Positions 37,752-46,636 are shown, numbered from the stretch's first letter. The stretch: DNA of 64,000 nucleotides from Prosthecobacter vanneervenii (GCF_014203095.1 NZ_JACHIG010000001.1:682001-746000), one strand, 5' to 3'. The notes: generated by a model from the sequence alone, not told the origin. Numbers and translations: made by a program.

Positions 37752-38782
37752 TAGAAAGTCGTCGTCGTTGTTGTCACGGCATGCAGCCAGTCTTGATTCT
37801 GCAGATACCAGGACACAGTTTCACGCAGTCCTGTTTCCAAGGTGTGCGCAGGGGTCCACCCGAGTTCGAACTGAATTTTGCCCGCATTGATCGCATAGCG
37901 GCGGTCGTGCCCCGGACGGTCGGGCACAAAGCTGATGAGGCTGCGTGAATTCCCTCCTGCGGCCGGCTGGATTTCATCAATAAGATCACAGATCACCTGC
38001 ACCAGATGCAGGTTCGCACGCTCGTTGCTTCCGCCGATGTTGTACGTCTCGCCAGCGGCTCCGGTCGTGAGCACACACCACAGCGCCTGGCAGTGGTCTC
38101 CCACATACAGCCAGTCGCGCACGTGCATGCCATCGCCATACACAGGCACATTCTGGCGGCCCAGGACGCTCTGAATGACCACTGGGATGAGCTTTTCAGG
38201 AAACTGATTCGGGCCGTAGTTGTTGGAGCAGCGCGTCGTCACCACCGGAAGGCCGTAGGTGTGGTGGTAGCTGCGCACCAGCATGTCGGCCCCTGCCTTG
38301 CTGGCCGAGTAGGGGGAATTCGGCGCACACGGTGTGCTTTCCGTAAAGGCTGGGTCATGAGCCCCCAAGGAGCCATAGACCTCATCCGTGCTGACATGTA
38401 CAAACCGCGCTGTAGCATGAGGTGCGTCAGACCATGCGCCACGGCAGGCTTCCAGCAGGTTAAAGGTGCCGGTGATGTTCGTTGAGATGAAATCCGCAGG
38501 TGCTGCGATGCTGCGGTCCACATGCGACTCCGCCGCCAGATGCACCACATGCGTGATTTCATGCTGTCGGACGACACGGCAGACTTCCTCTTTGTTGCGC
38601 AAGTCCACCTGCTCAAAAGCATAACGCGGATGGATTCCGTGAATGCCATCGAGATTGGCGAGATGTCCCGCATAGGTAAGGCAGTCCAGATTGACCAGCC
38701 TGCAGATCTCAGACCTGTCGATGACATGACGGATAAAATTGGAGCCGATGAACCCCGCACCGCCTGTGACGAGAAGATTCAT
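37751..38782 (-). CDS. rmlB: dTDP-glucose 4,6-dehydratase
   Basis: Makes dTDP-4-keto-6-deoxy-D-glucose from dTDP-glucose. The 343-residue extended short-chain dehydrogenase has GGAGFIGSNFIRHV at residues 7-20, the catalytic Thr132-Asp133-Glu134 (VSTDEVYG) and Tyr158/Lys162 in SPYSASKAG, all diagnostic of RmlB. GDGMHVRDWLYVGDHC is also conserved. It overlaps rmlA by 4 bp. The following pathway enzymes rmlC and rmlD are absent from the window, so the product's fate (rhamnose or another deoxy sugar) is open. Confidence 0.97.
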   Translation of the reverse strand: MNLLVTGGAGFIGSNFIRHVIDRSEICRLVNLDCLTYAGHLANLDGIHGIHPRYAFEQVDLRNKEEVCRVVRQHEITHVVHLAAESHVDRSIAAPADFISTNITGTFNLLEACRGAWSDAPHATARFVHVSTDEVYGSLGAHDPAFTESTPCAPNSPYSASKAGADMLVRSYHHTYGLPVVTTRCSNNYGPNQFPEKLIPVVIQSVLGRQNVPVYGDGMHVRDWLYVGDHCQALWCVLTTGAAGETYNIGGSNERANLHLVQVICDLIDEIQPAAGGNSRSLISFVPDRPGHDRRYAINAGKIQFELGWTPAHTLETGLRETVSWYLQNQDWLHAVTTTTTTF

Positions 38783-39666
38783 GCACTTTTCAGGCCAACG
38801 CGGCGCACCTCGGCGGCCACTTCGGAAAGGTAATCTCGGTACTCACAACGCGGCATGCCTCCGAGCAGCACTTCAAACTGATCCAAGGAAAGAAATCCCC
38901 GGTAGAGCGCCGCCTCCTCCGGACATCCAAGCTTCATGCCCTGGCGTTTTTCAATGGTTTGCACATAGGCGGAGGCCTCGTGCAGGCTGCTGCTGGTGCC
39001 TGCATCCAACCAGGCAGTGCCACGGCTCAGGCGCTGCACACGCAGTGTACCACGGCGCAGATACTCCTTGTTTACATCAGTGATTTCGAGTTCGCCTCGG
39101 GCTGAAGGACGCAGGGTGCGGGCGATCCGCACGGCGTCATTGTCATAGAGATAGACACCTGGCACGGCGTAGTTGCTGCGCGGCTGGGCAGGCTTTTCCT
39201 CCAGTGACACCGCACATCCCTGGGCATCAAACTCCACCACACCATAGCGTTCGGGGTCATTGACGTGGTAGGCAAAGATCGTCGCGCCTGAACGAAACTC
39301 CTCAAAGGCACGTGGCAGTGCGTCGCCGCCAAAGAAGATGTTGTCTCCCAGGATCAGTGTCACGGAATGGTCGCCAATAAACGAAGCCGCAATCAAAAGC
39401 GCCTGGGCGATGCCTTCTGGCTGCGGCTGCTCGCGGTATTCGATTTCGACGCCCCACTGCCTGCCGTCTCCCAGCAGTTGCCTAAACCGCGGCAGGTCCT
39501 GCGGGGTGGTGATGAGGCAGATCTCCCTGATGCCCGAAGCGATGAGCACCGTGAGCGGGTAATAGACCATCGGCTTGTCATACACCGGCTGTAGTTGCTT
39601 GGAGGCCACCTGCGTGAGCGGATAAAGGCGCGAGCCCGCGCCGCCTGCGAGAATGACGCCTTTCAT
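38779..39666 (-). CDS. rmlA: glucose-1-phosphate thymidylyltransferase
   Basis: Couples glucose-1-phosphate to dTTP, the first step to dTDP-deoxy sugars. The 295-residue length is standard. The N-terminal GVILAGGAGSRLYPLT nucleotide-binding loop, KQLQPVYDKPMVYYPL, LILGDNIFFGG and the SRGTAWLDAGTSSSLHEA segment are all diagnostic. It overlaps the acetyltransferase gene upstream by 4 bp and rmlB downstream by 4 bp, so the three are translationally coupled. Confidence 0.97.
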   Translation of the reverse strand: MKGVILAGGAGSRLYPLTQVASKQLQPVYDKPMVYYPLTVLIASGIREICLITTPQDLPRFRQLLGDGRQWGVEIEYREQPQPEGIAQALLIAASFIGDHSVTLILGDNIFFGGDALPRAFEEFRSGATIFAYHVNDPERYGVVEFDAQGCAVSLEEKPAQPRSNYAVPGVYLYDNDAVRIARTLRPSARGELEITDVNKEYLRRGTLRVQRLSRGTAWLDAGTSSSLHEASAYVQTIEKRQGMKLGCPEEAALYRGFLSLDQFEVLLGGMPRCEYRDYLSEVAAEVRRVGLKSA

Positions 39667-40259
39667 CCCCGTTCTTTTTGGAAGTCTGCACTCTCACCAG
39701 AAACAGCTCTCATATCCGCTGCTTCCAAAGATTTCACCACCTGCGCCGGATTTCCTCGAACTAGCACATGTGCAGGAATCGAACTCATGACAACACTTCC
39801 TGCACTGACCACACTGCCAGCTCCCACCTCAACCCCTGGACCAATGAACGACTGGGCAGCTACCCAGCAGCCAGCACCTAGAGCGATGCTGCGGACCACC
39901 AGATCGAAAGTCTTTTTTTGATGATCATGCGATCCCGTGCACAGAAAAGCGCGCTGAGACACACACACATTCGCCCCAATCTTCACCGGTGCCAGACTAA
40001 GGATCATGACTTCCTCCCCAAGCCACACGTGATCTCCTACGGTCAGCCTCCAGGGAAATGAGACATTCACATTCGCCCGAATGACAACCCCTCTGCCCAC
40101 ACTGGCACCAAAGATGCGCAGCAGTGCAACACGCAGCGCTGAAGGCCAGGGCACGGAGGTCTGGAAAAAGAACCACTTGGCGGCCAGCCATGCTGCTTCT
40201 TTCCATCGGGGTGCCCCACGGTCAAAGTCTGAGGCTGAAAAGGCGGAGAGATCCCTCAT
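39663..40259 (-). CDS. WcaF-like sugar O-acetyltransferase (left-handed beta-helix)
   Basis: 198 residues from ATG 40259 (MRDLSAFSASDFDRGAPRWKEAAW), matching the usual beginning of colanic-acid-type acetyltransferases; the longer frame to 40415 is not convincing. Hexapeptide repeats are visible in VGRGVVIRANVNVSFPWRL, IGANVCVSQRAFLC, and IALGAGCWVAAQSFIGPGVEVGAGSVVSAGSVV. The catalytic His is expected in CTGSHDHQKK. It acetylates a sugar hydroxyl using acetyl-CoA. It is the first gene of the minus-strand polysaccharide operon, so its promoter should lie in 40260-40549. Confidence 0.88.
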   Translation of the reverse strand: MRDLSAFSASDFDRGAPRWKEAAWLAAKWFFFQTSVPWPSALRVALLRIFGASVGRGVVIRANVNVSFPWRLTVGDHVWLGEEVMILSLAPVKIGANVCVSQRAFLCTGSHDHQKKTFDLVVRSIALGAGCWVAAQSFIGPGVEVGAGSVVSAGSVVMSSIPAHVLVRGNPAQVVKSLEAADMRAVSGESADFQKERG

Positions 40260-40549
40260 GGCACTTGGCGCTTCACGATCAAAATTCCAGCCAAGCTGCC
40301 GCCATTGGTCGCCTGCCTGGCGGCCAGATGCTCTGCCGGGGTTGGAGCGGCATTTTCCAGAAAAAGGAGTGTGACTGTACCATGCTGATTCACAGCGCAA
40401 AGAATAAACTTCCAACGCATGTTAACAGTTTGACACGAATCACTGCTGGAATGTGACACTCTTCACCGGCAATGTCAGCATATCATCTTGGCTGCGACGC
40501 TCATTTTTTGGGTGAAGCAGAATGCATTTCCCTTTAGTTTTCCAGTCCC

Positions 40550-42223
40550 ATGCGCTCGCCTCTCTCGTCTTTGCCAGTTCTGACCATCTGCTTGCTAGCC
40601 TGTTCCATCGCAGCTGGACAGAACGCCCCTCAGTCAGAAGCAGCCACCCAGCACACCAGCAGCCTGGGAGCCAAATTTATCAGCATTCCTGGCACCACTG
40701 TGCAGTTTGCAGCATGGGAGACCCGTCTGTCGGAGTGGAACGAGTTTCTGCGGCACAAGAAGTATCCCTGGACCTATCAGCCTCACTTTGAGCAGTCTCC
40801 GGAGCACCCAGTCGTGGGGGTTAACCTGCAGGACGCCGTGGCATTCTGCAATTGGCTCACGGAAACAGAACGCGAAAAGCGTCTGATCGATGGCACTCAG
40901 AGCTACCGCCTGCCCACGCCCGAGGAGTGGGATGCTGCGGTGGGCCTGGCCCGCGGACGGAAAAAAAACAGCCTCACCGCTGAAGAGCGTCTGCTGGATG
41001 ATCGCATCTATCCATGGGGCGAGGACTGGCCGCCCAGCTCCAAAACAGCCAATCTGGCCGATGGCGAAATTCCAGGATACAAAGATGGCTACACCTACAC
41101 CGCCCCTGTCGGCAGCTTCCCCCCCAGCGCCGAGGGGCTTTTCGATCTCTCCGGTAATGTCTGGGAGTGGACGCAGCCCCTGGAGGTGCGCGCCCAGCCC
41201 AATGGAGTGCTGCGTGGTGGCTCCTGGGCCTACTTCCGCTCCGAGTGCCTCACCTCTGCCTACCAATACGTCGCGCCTGCAGACCTGCGTGCACCCACCA
41301 TCGGCTTCCGCTGCGTCTTTGAGGACAAACGCCGCACCGCCAGCCTGCTGGCAGCCTCAGATGCTGAGAAAAAGCAGGCCTTGGAAGAGCGCATGAAGGC
41401 CATGACCGAAAGCCGCAAGGTGGATGCCTCCGCCGTGGAGGCACTGCGCAAAAAGATGCAGGGTAAAGGAGACGACGAAGGCCTCCCTGATCCCGCCAGT
41501 CTCAAACCCGCCGTCGCAGATGGCAGCACATTCCTCAACGCCCTGGGCATGAAGTTTGTCCCCCTGCAGGAAAAAAGCCCGGTGCTTGTCTGCACCACCG
41601 AGACCAGCGTGCAGAACTACGAAAACTGGATGCGCGCCACAAACCGTGTCTGGAGCCAGAAACCGTCCTTCCTCCTGGGCGGCAATCACCCTGCAGCCGG
41701 TGTCTCCTGGGAGGATGCCACCGCCTTCTGTGCATGGCTGACGGAGAAAGACCGCGCCAGCAAGCTCATCCCAGCCACAGCCTCCTACCGCCTTCCCAGA
41801 GACACCGAGTGGAGCCTCGCCGCAGGCCTCAAAAACGAGCAGGGATCAGACCCCGCCAAGCGCCACCTTTCAGACAAAACGCATTATCCGTGGACTCCCA
41901 AGGCTGACGACTGGAAGCCCCCGGCGCTCACAGCCAACCTGGACGCCTCCAAGATCCCCGGCGCGAACGATCCCTACTCGTACACCGCACCTGTGGACAG
42001 CGCTCGCGCTAACCCCCTGGGTCTTTACGAGATCGGCGGCAATGTCTCGGAATGGTGTGAAGACGCCTGGCCCGGTGCTGCTGAGGAGCGTGTGATCCGC
42101 GGCGGCAACTGGCTTAGCCACGACAAAGACGCCCTGCTGACATCAGCACGAAGCCACGCTCTCAAGAGTGCAGCGCGCGCCGATCTGGGCTTCCGTTGCG
42201 TTCTTGATCTTGGCACCCCGTGA
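40550..42223 (+). CDS. lipoprotein with two tandem formylglycine-generating-enzyme (SUMF1) domains
   Basis: 557 residues. The N-terminus has a signal peptide ending in a lipobox LLAC (Cys18). FGE-like domain 1 (about 40-256) ends with GNVWEWTQ and VLRGGSWAYF (220-229), then GFRCVFE. After a charged helical linker (about 260-320, Lys/Glu/Met-rich), domain 2 (about 325-555) repeats the order with GNVSEWCEDAW, VIRGGNWLSH and GFRCVLD, so it looks like an internal duplication. FGE folds act on sulfatase cysteines or serve as carbohydrate/ligand-binding modules. Domain 2 lacks an obvious catalytic Cys after the R-G-G-N-W motif, and no sulfatase gene is present, so a binding role is as likely as enzymatic oxidation. 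Confidence 0.82.
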   Translation: MRSPLSSLPVLTICLLACSIAAGQNAPQSEAATQHTSSLGAKFISIPGTTVQFAAWETRLSEWNEFLRHKKYPWTYQPHFEQSPEHPVVGVNLQDAVAFCNWLTETEREKRLIDGTQSYRLPTPEEWDAAVGLARGRKKNSLTAEERLLDDRIYPWGEDWPPSSKTANLADGEIPGYKDGYTYTAPVGSFPPSAEGLFDLSGNVWEWTQPLEVRAQPNGVLRGGSWAYFRSECLTSAYQYVAPADLRAPTIGFRCVFEDKRRTASLLAASDAEKKQALEERMKAMTESRKVDASAVEALRKKMQGKGDDEGLPDPASLKPAVADGSTFLNALGMKFVPLQEKSPVLVCTTETSVQNYENWMRATNRVWSQKPSFLLGGNHPAAGVSWEDATAFCAWLTEKDRASKLIPATASYRLPRDTEWSLAAGLKNEQGSDPAKRHLSDKTHYPWTPKADDWKPPALTANLDASKIPGANDPYSYTAPVDSARANPLGLYEIGGNVSEWCEDAWPGAAEERVIRGGNWLSHDKDALLTSARSHALKSAARADLGFRCVLDLGTP

Positions 42224-42238
42224 GCTCTGACCAGTATG

Positions 42239-42263
42239 GCGCCAGCGAGTCGGCTGGCGCTTT
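42239..42263 (+). terminator. possible weak terminator after the FGE lipoprotein gene
   Basis: An 8-bp perfect inverted repeat GCGCCAGC (42239-42246) / GCTGGCGC (42253-42260) with a 6-nt loop, followed by only three T on the plus strand. It starts 16 bp after the stop codon and lies between convergent genes. The short T-run keeps confidence modest. Confidence 0.4.
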
Positions 42264-42278
42264 GCCGTCAGAGTCACC

Positions 42279-42659
42279 TCAGGCCAGCGCCGCGATCACC
42301 TCGATCTCGACCAGCGCACCAAGGGGCAGCCCTGCCACTGCCACGGTGGAACGTGCAGGCTTGTGCCCTCCAAAAGCGGCCTCATAAAGCGGGTTCACCT
42401 TGGGGAAGTCAGCCATGCTTTGCAGAAAGACCGTGGCTTTGATCACAGAGCTCATGCCCAGCCCCTGGGCCTCCAGCAAGGCTCGGATGTTGGCCAGCAC
42501 CTGAACCGCCTGCCCTTCCACATCAGTGGCCACGATCTTGCCCGCCGCTGGATCGATAGGGATCTGGCCGGAGCAGAAGAGCAATCCCCCCTGCTTCACC
42601 GCCTGGGAGTAGGGGCCGACTGCAGCAGGGACGTTTGGCGTATTGTTGATGAGTTCCAT
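42279..42659 (-). CDS. ridA: RidA-family enamine/imine deaminase
   Basis: Cytosolic 126-residue protein that hydrolyses reactive 2-aminoacrylate and other imines formed by PLP enzymes. Characteristic features are NTPNVPAAVGPYSQAVKQGG at the start, LLFCSGQIPIDPAAG, and the active-site Arg in KPARSTVAVAGLPLGALVEIEVIA. The length matches the YjgF/RidA family. It is a single gene convergent with the FGE lipoprotein, and nothing nearby explains its regulation. Confidence 0.96.
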   Translation of the reverse strand: MELINNTPNVPAAVGPYSQAVKQGGLLFCSGQIPIDPAAGKIVATDVEGQAVQVLANIRALLEAQGLGMSSVIKATVFLQSMADFPKVNPLYEAAFGGHKPARSTVAVAGLPLGALVEIEVIAALA

Positions 42660-42772
42660 GCCGCTCCCATACCGAAGCGCCGGATGGATTTCAAGGGGAA
42701 GAGGCCAAAGGATCAGGCATGACCAGAAGTCATGACTTGATGTCTTAACCCATACCCCCTCCCTTCACCCCA

Positions 42773-45700
42773 TCAGTTCTGCGTCTCCTTGAGCCCACGA
42801 GCCTTGTCGATGAGCTGTAGAAACTCACCACGGTATCCGAGCTTGTCAGCGCCTTTTCCATCAATGGCCAGACGACGCACGGTTTCCCAGCTCAAGGTGC
42901 CTTTGTACGCGGAGTCTCGCAACAGGAGGCCAAATCCGGCTACAGCGGCGCTGAATTTATATTCCGAGCTGCTGGCGGTCAGCGTCCGTCCTTCGTCCTT
43001 GACTGGAGCTTCGATAAGCTTGCTCAGAGAACTGTCCGGCTCCTTGTAGCGCAGCTTCACCGTCATCACCTCACCGCTCTGGGCAGCCTTCGCCAGTTGA
43101 GCAGGCACGACGGCAGGGGTCTGATACTTGAGACTGTCCACTGCGGGGCGAGATTCTGCGCCAGCAGGCAGCGTAGCAGGCACCACTTCATACAATGCCA
43201 CCACGCTGTGCCCAGCGCCAATCTCTCCTGCGTCTTTGGTGTCATCATTGAAGTCCTCCTTGGCAAGCAGGCGATTTTCATAGCCGATGAGGCGGTAGCT
43301 GCGCACCAGGGCGGGATTGAACTCCACCTGGATTTTCACGTCTTTGGCGATGGTGTCCAGCGTGCCGCTCATCTGCTCCACCAGCACTTTGCGCGCCTCG
43401 CTCAGGCTGTCGATGTAGGCGTAGTTGCCATTGCCCTTGTCGGCCAGGGTTTCCATGGTGCGGTCCTTCAGATTGCCGCTGCCAAAACCCAGCACACTGA
43501 GAAAGACACCCGTCTTTGCTTTGTGCTTGATGAGCTTTTCCAGTTCTTCCGGCGAGCTGACACCCACGTTAAAGTCCCCATCCGTGCAAAGAATGACGCG
43601 GTTCACACCACCCTTGATGAACCCGGCCACGGCCTGCTCATAGGCCAGCTTGATCCCCGCGCTGCCATGCGTGCTGCCTCCAGCGCTGAGATGGTCGATC
43701 GCAGCCAGGATCTCCGCTTTCTTCTCCCCACTCGTGGGCGGCAGCACCACACCGCTGCTGCCAGCATAGACCACCATCGTTACGTGATCCCCTTCCCCGA
43801 GCTGCTCAGCCAGCATGCGCAGGGACTGCTGCACCAGCGGCAGCTTCGCCGGTTCGCTCATCGAGCCGGAGACATCCACCAGGAAAACGAGATTGCTGGA
43901 TTTGCGGTTCCTGTCCATCTCACGTCCTTTGATGGCGATTCGCGCCAGCCGATGCACCGGCTGCCATGGGCATGGCGCCAGTTCAATGCGCACGCCAAAA
44001 GGTTCCTTGGCACCATGCGCAGGCCCCTCCTCTTCCGTGGGGAAATAATTCACCAGCTCCTCAATGCGCACCGCATCCGGCGGCGGGATCATGTTCTGGT
44101 TCAAAAACCGCCTCACATTCGCATACGAGGCCGTGTCCACATCAATGGAAAGCGTCGACAGCGGTTCCCGCGCCACCTCCTTCATCTCGTTTTCAACGAT
44201 GCGGGAATAAGATTCTCCGGAGGCATCGGTTTTGCGTGTAGTCGTGGCGACCTCCTGCTTTTGCGACATCTCTTTGGAGACGATGCTCGAAGTCGAATCG
44301 TGGGAAGGATAGCTGATATCGGGATGTGGCTGCGTGATTAGCGCTACGGGGACGCCGCCTGTCGTGTAAGCCAGGGCTTTACTGCTACTTGCAGGTTTTT
44401 TTTCTACATAGCCTTCGAGTTTGAAGTATGCGTTGTTGTTGGAATTCTTCGCCGCAGCTAACTCGGGCTCGTGAATGGGGTTCGCGTCAAACCTCACGAT
44501 CTGCCCCCCATTTATGACAGCAGCGCTCGAAGTCAGTATGGCGCCTGAATTAAAAACATAACCGCCAGCTTGGGCCCGGGCCGTACTGCCAAAGGTGTTC
44601 ACATCTGCAGCCGCACCAGCTTGCAACATTGCAGGCATCCAGGAGGTCTGGCTCAAAAATCCTCCATCGATGGCAAAGGCACCGCTGAAAGCGTTTGTAG
44701 CAGACAAAGAGGCAAAGGTGTTTCCATACAGATACGATCCACCCACGTCAGCGGCATAATCTTTGATCAGTCTGTCACTTCCGCTCAAAGCAGCAATCCA
44801 GCCAGTTTCTAGCAAGCCATGCGGGGTGGGAATCGAAGGAAGAACGGCTGCCGCGCCAGAAACCCCGGAAACAAGAAGATTGGCCGCATTTGTCGTCAGA
44901 CTCAGATCCTTGTCCAAAGTGCTGTCTGCAAGGCTTTGAACACCTGCACTAGCTTTGGCCATCGGTGTCGGATCTTTAATCAAACCAACAGTGGCGCTAT
45001 GGCCCAGCAGACCATTGGTTATTGTTTCCACTCCTCCCTCCATGAGCACATTTTCTGAGACTCTCCTGGGCTTGGAAATACCGTTCAAAGTCACCAACCC
45101 CGTTCCACTCTGCATTAGCTTTCCGTTCGAAGGCTGCATGCCAGCTGTGGCAGTGCCGATGCTCTGAGCGGCACTCGAAACCTGACCACTGGGAACCAGT
45201 GTTTCTCCCACAAAACTCAACTCGTAAGCCATTTGATCCTGCAGTCTTTTTAATTCACCCACATCGCGGGTGGTCACCCCCCCCTGATTCTTGTTCAAAG
45301 CCACAGAGCTTGAGACCTTTACTGTTTGCGGTGCTGCAGGCGCCGGCAGCTTGCCTGCCACGACAGCCGTCTGCTTTTCCAATGGAACGATTTTCCCAGC
45401 CTGCCTTGTCGCAGCTTCCACATTGGAGTGCTTCTTTACATCCACCACCTTGGGCAGACTGACTCTGACAGTCGGTTTGTCTGCGACTGCCATCTCATGC
45501 GTCAAGGCCTCATGCCGACGAGACGCCGCAGACTGCCATGTCCAAAACCCGCTCAGCACTAAACACGCCGCCAAGGCCAGCCTCACAATAATACCCATAT
45601 TCCAGCGCGTGACGCGGGGCGCAGGTGGTTTGAGTGCAGACGTTCCGCTCACAGAAGATGGTCGAGACGATTTCACCACAGGCTGCGCCTTCAGTTCGCT

Positions 45701-45886
45701 GCGCTGCTTATCAGTCAGCGCCAGCGAGTCATCGCGCAGTTCGCTGATCAGAAAGTCGCAAAAGGCCTTGGTTTCTTCAGCCTTGAGTTTGTCCTTGGGA
45801 TTTTCAAGCAGGGCCGCCTCCAGATGCTGGCATTCTTCGGGGCTGGCTTCATCCAGCGCCCACGCGGTGATTTGTTCCGGTTTCAT
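42773..45886 (-). CDS. giant VWA-domain membrane protein, YfbK-like with DUF3520-type C-terminus
   Basis: 1037 residues. Residues 1-70 form a soluble helical head (ITAWALDEASPEECQHLEAAL) like the sigma-binding part of anti-sigma factors. A single span lies at 98-115 (GIIVRLALAACLVLSGFW). Residues 120-500 are a long Ala/Ser/Gly/Thr-rich stretch with no recognisable fold. The YfbK-type N-terminal motif (STLSIDVDTASYANVRRFL) starts near 577, and the VWA domain spans about 665-840 with the metal site DVSGSM at 671-676 and a later CTDGDFNVGV. Residues 850-1030 form the C-terminal module. The gene follows an ECF sigma gene by 23 bp, so a membrane anti-sigma/sensor role is inferred. Base composition in the low-complexity part is poorer in GC. 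Confidence 0.85.
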   Translation of the reverse strand: MKPEQITAWALDEASPEECQHLEAALLENPKDKLKAEETKAFCDFLISELRDDSLALTDKQRSELKAQPVVKSSRPSSVSGTSALKPPAPRVTRWNMGIIVRLALAACLVLSGFWTWQSAASRRHEALTHEMAVADKPTVRVSLPKVVDVKKHSNVEAATRQAGKIVPLEKQTAVVAGKLPAPAAPQTVKVSSSVALNKNQGGVTTRDVGELKRLQDQMAYELSFVGETLVPSGQVSSAAQSIGTATAGMQPSNGKLMQSGTGLVTLNGISKPRRVSENVLMEGGVETITNGLLGHSATVGLIKDPTPMAKASAGVQSLADSTLDKDLSLTTNAANLLVSGVSGAAAVLPSIPTPHGLLETGWIAALSGSDRLIKDYAADVGGSYLYGNTFASLSATNAFSGAFAIDGGFLSQTSWMPAMLQAGAAADVNTFGSTARAQAGGYVFNSGAILTSSAAVINGGQIVRFDANPIHEPELAAAKNSNNNAYFKLEGYVEKKPASSSKALAYTTGGVPVALITQPHPDISYPSHDSTSSIVSKEMSQKQEVATTTRKTDASGESYSRIVENEMKEVAREPLSTLSIDVDTASYANVRRFLNQNMIPPPDAVRIEELVNYFPTEEEGPAHGAKEPFGVRIELAPCPWQPVHRLARIAIKGREMDRNRKSSNLVFLVDVSGSMSEPAKLPLVQQSLRMLAEQLGEGDHVTMVVYAGSSGVVLPPTSGEKKAEILAAIDHLSAGGSTHGSAGIKLAYEQAVAGFIKGGVNRVILCTDGDFNVGVSSPEELEKLIKHKAKTGVFLSVLGFGSGNLKDRTMETLADKGNGNYAYIDSLSEARKVLVEQMSGTLDTIAKDVKIQVEFNPALVRSYRLIGYENRLLAKEDFNDDTKDAGEIGAGHSVVALYEVVPATLPAGAESRPAVDSLKYQTPAVVPAQLAKAAQSGEVMTVKLRYKEPDSSLSKLIEAPVKDEGRTLTASSSEYKFSAAVAGFGLLLRDSAYKGTLSWETVRRLAIDGKGADKLGYRGEFLQLIDKARGLKETQN

Positions 45887-45909
45887 GATCTAAAAAGCTA
45901 AGAGGGGTA

Positions 45910-46449
45910 TTAGGCGAGGGCGGGTTTCAGTCTGGCCGCTTGCGGCTGCTCCAGGGCCTGCCATTTGGTTTTCAGCGCGGCGACGCCGTGGTGGATCAGG
46001 TAGCCCACGTTGCCGATGCTGGTCTGCATGGCGGCGCTGATCTGCTGGTAGTCCAGCCCGGCGATGAACTTCAGCCGCACCGCCTCGCGCTGCCTCACCG
46101 GCAGCGTTTCAATCAGCTCACGCAGCGCCGTGGCCGTCTCCCTCTGCTCCATCGCGTCATTCGGCGCTGGATCAGCGGACGTTTCAAGATCGAGAGTTTC
46201 AGTTTCCATGACGACAAGGCGTTGATGTTTGCGCTGGTGGTCCAGCGCCCGATTCCGGCACACGGTGAAGAGCCATGGGGCCAGCCGTTCCTTGTCGAGC
46301 GTGGCGATGTGCTGGCTGAGCTTCACAAACACGTCCTGCACGATGTCCCGCGCGTCTTCCAGGTCGCTCGTGTAGCCATGCGCATAGCGGATGAGGGGCC
46401 GCTCGTAGCGCTGCAGAGTTTCGAGGAAGAGATCGTGCGAGTCACTCAT
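45910..46449 (-). CDS. ECF-type RNA polymerase sigma factor
   Basis: 179 residues from ATG 46449 (MSDSHDLFLETLQRYERP); in-frame starts further upstream (46470, 46566) add sequence unlike the family. Region 2 is visible as GYTSDLEDARDIVQDVFVKL, followed by LAPWLFTVCRNRALDHQRK. Region 4 is LPVRQREAVRLKFIAGLDYQQI with the helix-turn-helix up to TSIGNVGYLIHHGVAALK. It directs polymerase to promoters controlled by an envelope signal. Its immediate downstream partner encodes a VWA protein with an anti-sigma-like head, implying sequestration at the membrane. A 14-bp palindrome lies 45 bp upstream of the chosen start. Confidence 0.92.
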   Translation of the reverse strand: MSDSHDLFLETLQRYERPLIRYAHGYTSDLEDARDIVQDVFVKLSQHIATLDKERLAPWLFTVCRNRALDHQRKHQRLVVMETETLDLETSADPAPNDAMEQRETATALRELIETLPVRQREAVRLKFIAGLDYQQISAAMQTSIGNVGYLIHHGVAALKTKWQALEQPQAARLKPALA

Positions 46450-46493
46450 GTGGGTGTGTTCAGCGGGCATCACGGCTGAGTCCCCGGCATCTT

Positions 46494-46507
46494 GGAAAAT
46501 ATTTTCC
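46494..46507. promoter_or_regulatory. perfect 14-bp palindrome upstream of the ECF sigma gene
   Basis: GGAAAATATTTTCC is a perfect inverted repeat located 45-58 bp upstream of the preferred sigma start and AT-rich against a GC-rich surrounding. It could be an operator or part of the sigma factor's own promoter. No experimental or family evidence fixes its function. Confidence 0.35.
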
Positions 46508-46636
46508 CAGAAGGCGAGAATGATCGTAAGAGGCAGGCCCAGCGCTTCAGAAAAAAGCGCAGACATCCGGCAGGATCTCTGCGCCCTGTTTGAGCCGGGT
46601 GCGGCTTGAGGAATTAATGATGCTGAAGACCGAGCG

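Noticed and set aside
43097-44341. Plus-strand frame of 414 codons
   Set aside because: Antisense to the VWA domain, which has a perfect metal-site motif.
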